The translations under genes were made by a program, and so were the position numbers. This document shows, piece by piece, positions 57,894 through 64,000 of a stretch of DNA of 64,000 bases. Where the stretch lies: NCBI RefSeq assembly GCF_000510725.1, contig NZ_AZNZ01000009.1:93010-157009 (forward strand), written 5' to 3'. The notes under the pieces were generated by a model. The model was not told where the DNA came from. It saw only the letters and a list, made by a program, of their open reading frames with translations, and did no database searches. The stretch's first letter is position 1, and every line of letters begins with the position of its first letter. Source of the DNA: Pseudoxanthomonas sp. J31. GTDB taxonomy: Bacteria > Pseudomonadota > Gammaproteobacteria > Xanthomonadales > Xanthomonadaceae.

Positions 57894-58390
57894 GCGCAGG
57901 CCTCCTCTTCAGCCGCGGCCAGCGCGATCGCGCCGGCCGGGCATACGCCGGTGCAGGCGCCGCAGCCGGTGCAGCGCGCGGCCTCGACCATGGCCATGCC
58001 GCGGCCGCCGGGCGGTACCCGGATCGCCTGTTCGGGACAGACCTCGCGGCAGCTGGCGCAGACGATGCCGGCGCCGGACAGGCAGGCATCGGCCACCATC
58101 GCGCGCAGGTTCCAGGGACGCGCCTGCGTGTGCAGCAGCGCGCCGGTGGGGCAGGCCTGGGCGCAGGCGCCGCAGAAGCTGCACTCGCCGCGGCCCGCGG
58201 CCGGATCGAACCGCGGCAGACCATCGGGTGCGCGCCGCAGCACGCGTTCCGGGCAGGCGCGGATGCACGCCTCGCAACCGGTGCAGCGCGCGGCGAAGGC
58301 CTGTCCGGGGATCGACCAGGGCGGGCGCGGACCGCAGGCATCCTCGCTGCCGAAGAGCAGTGCTCGCCGGGAGAGCGCGCCGCCTGGCAT
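57890..58390 (-). CDS. napF: Ferredoxin-type protein NapF
   Basis: A 166-residue cytosolic iron-sulfur protein that assists NapA maturation. Cluster motifs are C36-C39-C42-C46, C70-C73-C76-C80 and C140-C143-C146-C150. A fourth is irregular: CASCREVCP (C111, C114, C118) plus C103. The N terminus SRRALLFGS fits NapF. It lies two bases after napE and overlaps napD. Confidence 0.92.
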   Translation of the reverse strand: MPGGALSRRALLFGSEDACGPRPPWSIPGQAFAARCTGCEACIRACPERVLRRAPDGLPRFDPAAGRGECSFCGACAQACPTGALLHTQARPWNLRAMVADACLSGAGIVCASCREVCPEQAIRVPPGGRGMAMVEAARCTGCGACTGVCPAGAIALAAAEEEACA

Positions 58391-58392
58391 CG

Positions 58393-58566
58393 TCACGGCC
58401 CCGTCGGCGGGCCGGCGAACAGCAACTGCCACATCCAGACCATGAAGCCGTAGCCGGCCACGACCAGCACCGCCAGCAGCGGGAACACCACCGCAGTCAC
58501 CAGCAGGAACGCGATGCGCTCCTGCCTGCGGGTCACCTCCATCTTCGGGCCCGGTGCCTGCTCCAC
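58393..58566 (-). CDS. napE: Small membrane protein NapE
   Basis: About 57 residues: a basic N-terminal end (MEVTRRQERIAF) and one membrane helix (LLVTAVVFPLLAVLVVAGYGF) with a VWMWQL motif, matching NapE/TorE proteins. The GTG at 58566 gives the usual length; an ATG at 58542 would give 49 residues. First gene of the nap operon; function unknown in general. Confidence 0.85.
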   Translation of the reverse strand: MEQAPGPKMEVTRRQERIAFLLVTAVVFPLLAVLVVAGYGFMVWMWQLLFAGPPTGP

Positions 58567-58654
58567 GTGCCAGCCTGCCTTTCCAGGTGGGTCCAGTGCA
58601 GTACGCGGCGGAGGCTAGCACGGAAAACCGGACCGGGCGTGACGCACCGCGGGA

Positions 58655-58675
58655 TGCGTGGCACCGGGCCACGCA
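58655..58675 (-). terminator. Hairpin between the DUF4130 gene and the nap operon
   Basis: TGCGTGGC (58655-58662) and GCCACGCA (58668-58675) form an 8-bp stem with a five-base loop, 33 bases past the stop of the upstream gene. A competing pairing with ACGCA just downstream (58642-58646) is possible. No T-tract. Confidence 0.35.
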
Positions 58676-58707
58676 AGCGTGACCGGGCGCACGCGCGGCA
58701 CGCGTTC

Positions 58708-59529
58708 CTAGCTGCGGCGCGGCATGCGCCTGCGCGGCGGCTGCGGTTCGCGCTCGGCCATCTGCCGCACGCGCGCGCCGGCCTCGCGCACCAGCGCCGG
58801 CAGCAGGCGCGTTTCCGGCAGCAGGTGCCAGTACTTCTGCGGCATCTCCTGGCGCATCATCCGGGTATTGAGCCGCGCCGGATTGAAGATGCTGGCGTAG
58901 TAGGTGCGCCACAGGCCGTCCTGGGCGTCGTCGGCCGGCACGTCGGCGCGCAGCCCACCCGGGCCGGCCCACAACTGCCCGTCGTCCCAGCGCACGCTGC
59001 GGTACGGGGTGACGATGGTCCAGCGCATGCCGGCGAAGCGGCGTGCGAAGAACGGCGCGACCCGGTCCAGGATCCAGTGTTCCGGCTCGAACCAGGCGAT
59101 GTAGGCCTCCTCCTCGCCCGGCACCGCGCGGAAGCGCACGAAGGCCTTCATCTTGTGGCTGTCGCGGCGCACCGCCTGCTCCAGCGCGCGGGCGCTGGCC
59201 ACGTCGGCATCGGTGCTGCGTTCCAGCAGCCGCCGCTCGCCATGGCCGATGCGCCACAGCATCCGGTACAGCAGCGCATGCCGCCCCGGATCGCGATGGC
59301 ACAGCACGCGCGCGGCCAGCTCCAGGAATGCCGGCGCCACCGCCAGTGCCGGCACTCCGGCAGCCAGCGGCGCCCGCGCCAGTTCAGGCCACGGCAGCAG
59401 GCCGCCCTGGGCATCGCCGCTCCAGTCCACCTGCTCCGGTGCCAGGCCGGCGGCAAACGCCCGGCGCGCCGCATCGCGCCAGGCACCCAGGTCCCACGGC
59501 GGATCCAGCTGCGCGCGGTAGCCGCTCAT
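58708..59529 (-). CDS. DUF4130 / TIGR03915-type putative DNA repair protein
   Basis: A 273-residue protein with the pattern of the DUF4130 family: DSHKMKAFVRFR, WFEPEHWILDRVAPFFARRF and MRWTIVTPYRSVRWD. It is always found beside a radical-SAM partner, as here: it overlaps the upstream radical-SAM gene by four bases. Proposed roles in DNA modification or uracil-related repair are by family annotation, not demonstrated. Confidence 0.85.
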   Translation of the reverse strand: MSGYRAQLDPPWDLGAWRDAARRAFAAGLAPEQVDWSGDAQGGLLPWPELARAPLAAGVPALAVAPAFLELAARVLCHRDPGRHALLYRMLWRIGHGERRLLERSTDADVASARALEQAVRRDSHKMKAFVRFRAVPGEEEAYIAWFEPEHWILDRVAPFFARRFAGMRWTIVTPYRSVRWDDGQLWAGPGGLRADVPADDAQDGLWRTYYASIFNPARLNTRMMRQEMPQKYWHLLPETRLLPALVREAGARVRQMAEREPQPPRRRMPRRS

Positions 59530-60770
59530 GCGAACAGCTCGCCTTGGCGCGGCTGCGGCGCCAGCTGTGCACGCAGGCGGGCCGGATCGTCCAGGCGTGC
59601 ACGTGGATGATGGTCCAGCACGCTCACGAACGGCAGCAGCTTCTTCAGCGGGGCGCGCAACCGGGCCAGGTCGTCCAGCCGCAGGCGGCCGTGGCGGCGC
59701 GCGCCGACGATGCGGTCCACGTTGCGCGCGCCCAGCCCGGGCACGCGCAGCAGCAGCTCGCGCGGGGCGCTGTTGAGGTCCACCGGGAAGCGCTCGGGGT
59801 GGCGCAGGGCCCAGGCCAGCTTGGGATCGATGTCCAGGTCGAGCATGCCGGCGCCCTCGGGCACGATTTCCTCCACCCCGAAGCCGTAGAAGCGCAGCAG
59901 CCAGTCGGCCTGGTACAGGCGGTGCTCGCGCTGCAACGGCGGCGCGCGCGGCGGCAAAGCCGCCGAAGCATCCGGGATCGGGCTGAAGGCCGAGTAGTAC
60001 ACCCGCCTCATGCGGAAGTCGCCGTACAGCGCGTTGCTGGTGCGCAGGATCACCGCGTCGTCGGCGCCATCCGCGCCCACGATCATCTGCGTGCTTTGCC
60101 CGGCCGGGGCGAACCGCGGCGGCCGCCGCCGTGGCGTGGCCTTCGCGGCGCGGCGCGCCTCGGTGTTCTCGTCGATGCGCCAGCGCAGCTCGCCCATGGC
60201 ATCGCGGATGCCGTCGGCGCGCTTTTCCGGCGCCAGTCTCGCCAGGCCTTCGGCGGTGGGCAGCTCGACATTGATGCTCAGCCGGTCGGCGTAACGCCCG
60301 GCCTTCTCCAGCAGTTCCGGCGAGGCCTCGGGGATGGTCTTGAGGTGGATGTAGCCGGCGAAGTGGTGGTCCTCACGTAGGCTGCGCGCCACTTCCACCA
60401 TCTGCTCCATGGTGTAGTCACCGTTGCGGATGATGCCGCTGGAGAGGAACAGCCCCTCGATGTAGTTGCGCTTGTAGAAGTCCAGCGTCAGCTTCACCAC
60501 CTCGGCGGCGGTGAAGCGCGCGCGGCGCACGTTGCTGCTGGCGCGGTTGACGCAGTAGGCGCAGTCGTAGATGCAGAAGTTGGTCAGCAGGATCTTCAGC
60601 AGCGACACGCAGCGCCCGTCGGGCGTGTAGGAGTGGCAGATGCCCATGCCCTCGGTGCTGCCCACGCCCTTGCCGCCGCGCGAGTCGCGCCGGCCCGCGC
60701 CGGAAGAGGCGCAGGAAGCGTCGTACTTGGCCGCGTCGGCAAGGATCGCGAGCTTGTCGGTCAGCTCCAT
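59526..60770 (-). CDS. Radical-SAM putative DNA modification/repair protein
   Basis: A 414-residue radical-SAM enzyme with the cluster motif CIYDCAYC (C66, C70, C73), MGICHSYTPDGRC upstream and a C-terminal helix-hairpin-helix domain (LLLRVPGLGARNVDRIVGAR) that could bind DNA. It matches the TIGR03916-type partner of the DUF4130 gene. It would cleave S-adenosylmethionine to make a radical; the target base is unknown. The two genes are coupled. Confidence 0.88.
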   Translation of the reverse strand: MELTDKLAILADAAKYDASCASSGAGRRDSRGGKGVGSTEGMGICHSYTPDGRCVSLLKILLTNFCIYDCAYCVNRASSNVRRARFTAAEVVKLTLDFYKRNYIEGLFLSSGIIRNGDYTMEQMVEVARSLREDHHFAGYIHLKTIPEASPELLEKAGRYADRLSINVELPTAEGLARLAPEKRADGIRDAMGELRWRIDENTEARRAAKATPRRRPPRFAPAGQSTQMIVGADGADDAVILRTSNALYGDFRMRRVYYSAFSPIPDASAALPPRAPPLQREHRLYQADWLLRFYGFGVEEIVPEGAGMLDLDIDPKLAWALRHPERFPVDLNSAPRELLLRVPGLGARNVDRIVGARRHGRLRLDDLARLRAPLKKLLPFVSVLDHHPRARLDDPARLRAQLAPQPRQGELFA

Positions 60771-60822
60771 GCCGGCACGGTGGCCGGCCTGCGTCTCAGC
60801 CGGTGAGACGCCGCCCGGCGCT

Positions 60823-60832
60823 GGGTGAACCG
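60823..60832 (-). promoter_or_regulatory. Third copy of the CGGTTCACCC box
   Basis: CGGTTCACCC on the minus strand lies 53 bases upstream of the radical-SAM start at 60770. Only the first ten bases match the boxes at 33175-33194 and 61173-61192; the distal TGGACG half is absent. Confidence 0.3.
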
Positions 60833-60848
60833 TTCAAGCCGCGTGCCT

Positions 60849-61115
60849 TCAGGGCACGGCGCGGCGCACGTAGACCGGCTCGCCCGGCACGTCGGTGCGC
60901 ACCGTGGTCGCCGCCGGGGCGACCGGTGGCGTGGTCAGCAGGTCGTTGGTACGGCGCTGCTCGGCGATCAGCTGGCGCAGCAGCGACTTGATCCCGAACA
61001 CCGCGAACGGCACCAGGATCCACAGCACGGTCAGGATCAGGGCGAAGATCGCCGCCGCGATCATCAGCGCGTTCATGCCGGTGGCGGCGGCGTCGTTGGT
61101 AAAGGTCGACAGCAT
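60849..61115 (-). CDS. Small inner-membrane protein of unknown function
   Basis: An 88-residue protein with one long membrane helix (about 13-38, MNALMIAAAIFALILTVLWI region), a short basic/amphipathic segment (SLLRQLIAEQRRTNDLL) and a Pro/Thr/Val-rich tail. No family recognised. The ATG at 61115 has GGAGCGA upstream, and an upstream box at 61173-61192 is shared with the BON gene. Confidence 0.65.
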   Translation of the reverse strand: MLSTFTNDAAATGMNALMIAAAIFALILTVLWILVPFAVFGIKSLLRQLIAEQRRTNDLLTTPPVAPAATTVRTDVPGEPVYVRRAVP

Positions 61116-61172
61116 GGTTCGCTCCTCGGACCGGACACCGCGCCCGGCGTGGCGACATGCTTGGGCAAGCCC

Positions 61173-61192
61173 CGTCCACGGCGGGTGAACCG
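61173..61192 (-). promoter_or_regulatory. Shared upstream box A, second full copy
   Basis: CGGTTCACCCG-N3-TGGACG on the minus strand begins 58 bases upstream of the membrane protein start at 61115. It matches the box upstream of the BON gene at 17 of 20 bases. Confidence 0.4.
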
Positions 61193-61294
61193 GGCGCACG
61201 CGCCGTTGCAGGCGCGCCTTGCGCACACGGCCACGCGCGCCGCATGCGGGCCGGGACGGAGGAAACCGGGGAACGCGCCCGCGGGCGCGCGGAC

Positions 61295-61390
61295 TCAGCG
61301 GCTGCGCTCGCGCCGCAGGGCGAAGGTCGCAAGACCGACGACGGCGGCCAGGCCGATGGCGAGGAACACGAACACAGGTGTCAACGACAT
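61295..61390 (-). CDS. 31-residue single-helix membrane peptide
   Basis: MSLTPVFVFLAIGLAAVVGL and a basic end (RRERSR) form one membrane helix with a cytosolic tail. A strong GAGGGAG ribosome site lies five bases before the ATG at 61390, which supports translation. Too short for homology by eye; resembles small membrane stress peptides. It stands alone between two other small-gene regions. Confidence 0.5.
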   Translation of the reverse strand: MSLTPVFVFLAIGLAAVVGLATFALRRERSR

Positions 61391-61568
61391 GGAAGCTCCC
61401 TCAGTGCTGGACGGGCCCGGGCCGGGCCGCGGGCTGGTAACGACGGGATGCTGCGCGCGACCCTCCCCCACGGCGGTCGCGTGGCCGGCTGTGTCGCCCC
61501 GGCCGGGTTCCCTTATACCTGCCCGTCCTGCGCCGGCCACGCTGCACTGCACCGTGGCCGCCCCGCGC

Positions 61569-62570
61569 TCAGGGCGACAGGCGCAGGTGGTCGTCCAGTT
61601 CCGGGCCGCCGCCGCGGTCGGCGCTGCCGGCCGCCACGTGCACCGCGCCGCCCAGCAGGGTGGCCTGGGTGCCATGGCGTCCGCGCGGCAGCGGCGCCAG
61701 GCTGCGCCAGCGCCCGCTGCCCGGGTCGTAGGCCTCGACCTCGGCGTGCGCCGGCACCTGGCGCGCGCTTTCCCCGCCCAGCACCAGCAGCGCGCCGCCT
61801 GCCGCCACCGCCCCGGCGCCGGCGCGCGGGGTGGGCAGCGGCGCCTCCAGCGTGCTCCAGCGCCCGCGGGCGAAGTCGTACACGTCCACCGCGGCAATGG
61901 TCATCGACAAGGTGTCGCCGGTATCGTGCGAGGTGCGGCGGCCGCCGGCGGCGTAGAGTCTTCCGTCCAGCACCGCGGCGTGGAAGTGGTCGCGTGCATG
62001 CGGCGCGTCAGGCAGCTCCTCCCAGTGCCCGCTGGCCGGATCGAAGGCATCCAGCCACGGCACGTAGCCGCTCATGTGGCCGCGGGTATTGCCGCCGACC
62101 AGGTAGATCCTGCCCCCGTGCGAGACCACCCCGGCCGCGCCGCGGCGCCGGTGCGGGGGGATCTCCGCACCCTGGCTCCAGCGGTCGGCGCGGGGGTCGT
62201 AGACCAGCACGTGGGTGAGCGGCTGCTCCTCCGGGAAGTCGCCGGTGAACGCGCCCAGCACGTACAGCCGGCCCTCGTGCGCCAGCGCCTGGAAGTGGTG
62301 GATCTCCAGCGGCGGCGGCGCGCCCTGGCTCCAGCGCCCGCTGGCCGGATCGTAGATGTCCAGCGGCCGCTGCCCGCGCCCGCCCAGCAGGTACAGCCGC
62401 TCGCCCAGGGCGACGAAGGCGTTCTCGTGGCGCGCATGCAGCGCGCCCTCGCCGGGCGGCACCGGCTCCCACGCCGGCGGTTGCCGTGCCCCGGCGCCGA
62501 AGGTGAAGGCGGACAGGATCAGGACGGCGAGCGCTGGCAGGCGCAGAGGGCGGGAAGCAGGCTTGGCCAT
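61569..62570 (-). CDS. Secreted kelch-repeat protein
   Basis: A 333-residue protein with a signal peptide (to GAGARQ) and about six kelch repeats, each with a GG doublet and spaced Tyr/Trp (LYLLGGRGQR, IYLVGGNTRG, LYAAGGRRTS, LLVLGGESAR). It forms a beta-propeller of the galactose-oxidase/kelch class, without visible copper ligands. Envelope or extracellular carbohydrate or protein binding is likely. Confidence 0.83.
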   Translation of the reverse strand: MAKPASRPLRLPALAVLILSAFTFGAGARQPPAWEPVPPGEGALHARHENAFVALGERLYLLGGRGQRPLDIYDPASGRWSQGAPPPLEIHHFQALAHEGRLYVLGAFTGDFPEEQPLTHVLVYDPRADRWSQGAEIPPHRRRGAAGVVSHGGRIYLVGGNTRGHMSGYVPWLDAFDPASGHWEELPDAPHARDHFHAAVLDGRLYAAGGRRTSHDTGDTLSMTIAAVDVYDFARGRWSTLEAPLPTPRAGAGAVAAGGALLVLGGESARQVPAHAEVEAYDPGSGRWRSLAPLPRGRHGTQATLLGGAVHVAAGSADRGGGPELDDHLRLSP

Positions 62571-62684
62571 GGCGGGTCCCGGGATCGAGGCCCGGCCAAG
62601 GTGGCCGTTGCGCGGGCGGCCGTCAATCGCGCACCTGCGTGCGCGCGTGTCCGTGCTGCCGCGCATGGATGCGCGGGGCCGTAT

Positions 62685-63161
62685 TCAGCGGTGGCGCAGG
62701 GGCGGATACGGGCCCCAGCCGGGGCCATGCGGTCCGTAGAAACCGGGACCGTCGGAGCTGTCCACGTGCAGCTGCACGTTGATGATGCGCGAACCGCCGT
62801 CGTCGGTCGCCTGCTCCTTGCAGTAGTTGACCGTCGCGCCCTGCCAGTTGCTGTTGCCGCCATGCCGCGAATACCCCACGCCGGCCTCGACGCTGCCGGT
62901 GATGTCGGTTTCCTTGCCGTCCGGCGCGGTCGGGCAGCGGTAGCGGTAGGTGACCTGCCTGCGCTGGCGGGTGGTCGCCACCCCGGAGGTGTCGCCGTAC
63001 CAGGTGCCGGGCGGGTCGTTGCGGTAGCCGGCGCGCGCGGACTGCGGCAGGCCCAGGTCCAGGCCGGCCCCCTCCCCGCCGGCGGCGTCCGGTTCCTGGG
63101 CGAGGGCCGGCATCGCGGCGGCCAGCAGGACCAGGCAGGCAGGAAGCAGGAAGGTGCGCAT
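62685..63161 (-). CDS. Secreted protein of unknown function
   Basis: A 158-residue protein with a signal peptide (to MPALAQE). The mature part contains PPGTWYGDTSG, RYRCPTAPDG, NYCKEQATDD and a Pro/Gly/His/Tyr-rich tail; two cysteines could form a disulfide. No family recognised. The ATG at 63161 has an AGG-type site only. Confidence 0.6.
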   Translation of the reverse strand: MRTFLLPACLVLLAAAMPALAQEPDAAGGEGAGLDLGLPQSARAGYRNDPPGTWYGDTSGVATTRQRRQVTYRYRCPTAPDGKETDITGSVEAGVGYSRHGGNSNWQGATVNYCKEQATDDGGSRIINVQLHVDSSDGPGFYGPHGPGWGPYPPLRHR

Positions 63162-63304
63162 GGCGTCGGTTCCAGTCGCCGCGTGCAGGCGGCTTCCCGC
63201 ACACCGTAGCAGCGCCAGGTTAAACCGCGGATGGCTCGGCCTTGCGCATGCGACGACGGGCGGCCACGGGCCGCCCGTCGCGCCGGTCCGTCGCGGCCGC
63301 CGCT

Positions 63305-64000
63305 TCAGCGCCGCAGGAAGTCCAGCAGGTCCTGGTTGAGCCGGTCCTTGTGGGTGTCGGTGATGCCGTGCGGGCCGCCGGGGTAGACGATCAGCTGCGC
63401 GCCCTTCACCAGCGCGGCCGAGGCGCGGCCGGAGGCGTCGATCGGCACGATCTGGTCGTCGTCGCCGTGGATCACCAGGGTCGGCACGTCGAACTTCTTC
63501 AGGTCTTCGCGGAAGTCGGTGGCCGAGAACGCAGCGATCGAGTCGTAGGTGTTCTTGTGCCCGCCCTGCATGCCCTGCGCCCAGAACGACTGGATCAGGC
63601 CCTGGTTGGGCTTGGCACCCGGACGGTTGAAGCCGAAGAACGGGCCGGAAGCGATGTCCAGGTACAGCTGCGAGCGGTTCTCGATCGAGCCCTTGCGCAG
63701 GCCGTCGAATACCTCGATCGGCAGGCCGCCCGGGTTGTCCTCGGTCTTGAGCATCAGCGGCGGCACCGACGAGACCAGCACCGCGGCCTTGACCCGCGAG
63801 GTGCCGTGGCGGCCGATGTAGCGCGCCACCTCGCCGCCGCCGGTGGAGAAGCCGACCAGGGTGGCGTCGCGCAGGTCCAGGGCCTCGATCACCGCGGCCA
63901 GGTCGTCGGCGTAGTGGTCCATGTCGTTGCCGTCCCACGGCTGGCTGGAACGGCCGTGGCCGCGGCGGTCATGGGCGACGACGCGGAAGCCGTGGTCGGC
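63305..64000 (-). CDS. Alpha/beta hydrolase, non-heme chloroperoxidase type (5' part cut off)
   Basis: The last 231 residues of an alpha/beta hydrolase whose start lies beyond the right edge. [14 protein letters not shown] precedes the nucleophile elbow GFSTGG; the catalytic Asp lies in [11 protein letters not shown] and the His in [12 protein letters not shown]. The overall pattern fits cofactor-free haloperoxidases or esterases of the chloroperoxidase F type. Substrate unknown. Confidence 0.87.
   Translation of the reverse strand, partial: ADHGFRVVAHDRRGHGRSSQPWDGNDMDHYADDLAAVIEALDLRDATLVGFSTGGGEVARYIGRHGTSRVKAAVLVSSVPPLMLKTEDNPGGLPIEVFDGLRKGSIENRSQLYLDIASGPFFGFNRPGAKPNQGLIQSFWAQGMQGGHKNTYDSIAAFSATDFREDLKKFDVPTLVIHGDDDQIVPIDASGRASAALVKGAQLIVYPGGPHGITDTHKDRLNQDLLDFLRR

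Overview
The window is very GC-rich, tightly packed, mostly leftward-transcribed chromosomal DNA. The gene set points to the gammaproteobacterial family Lysobacteraceae (Xanthomonadaceae; Luteimonas, Lysobacter, Pseudoxanthomonas or Xanthomonas-like). It has two TonB-dependent receptors (one Oar-type), a PhoPQ pair preceded by a PepSY protein, a glgA-glgB-treZ-malQ-treY-glgX operon, a napEFDABC operon, a short-form 6-phosphogluconate dehydrogenase, and many small secreted or stress-type proteins. I see no rRNA, tRNA, CRISPR array, insertion sequence or prophage. Genus assignment is inference.

Layout. 1-7.0 kb holds housekeeping genes: a partial SPOR-like protein, coaX, birA, a small secreted protein with mtfA, PepSY-phoP-phoQ, and dusA. 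7.0-12.4 kb holds a TonB-dependent receptor, a lipoprotein dipeptidase and a thioredoxin-fold protein. 12.4-14.1 kb is an accessory island: two short peptides with matching double-glycine leaders followed by two small membrane proteins, read as an unannotated two-peptide bacteriocin (microcin) locus with immunity candidates. 14.1-16.8 kb holds small conserved proteins and a HAD phosphatase.

16.8-29.4 kb is a cell-wall-peptide scavenging region built on a divergent promoter near 23.77 kb. Leftward genes encode a transglutaminase-like protein, an Oar-type receptor, a serine hydrolase and a VanX-type D-Ala-D-Ala dipeptidase. Rightward genes encode an SH3-NlpC/P60 endopeptidase, an L-Ala-D/L-Glu epimerase, an RpiR/MurR-type regulator, a YkuD-fold protein and a dicarboxylate/amino-acid symporter. 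The shared promoter region carries an AT-rich palindrome that could be the regulator's operator. An intrinsic-terminator-like hairpin lies inside the signal-peptide codons of the serine hydrolase.

29.4-41.2 kb holds small stress-type proteins, a GH3 glycosidase, a BON protein, an oxidoreductase, gnd, a diguanylate cyclase, a second transglutaminase, EF-hand and VOC proteins, a phasin-like protein and a polysaccharide deacetylase. 41.3-53.6 kb is the glycogen/trehalose operon, with start-stop overlaps linking the core genes; treY is broken by a frameshift in a GC-dinucleotide tract. 53.9-58.6 kb is the periplasmic nitrate reductase operon. 58.7-64 kb holds a radical-SAM/DUF4130 pair, small membrane proteins, a kelch protein and the 3' part of a chloroperoxidase-like hydrolase.

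Many starts were moved inward from the longest reading frame using signal peptides, family lengths and overlaps. No database search was run; family names rest on motifs recognised by eye.
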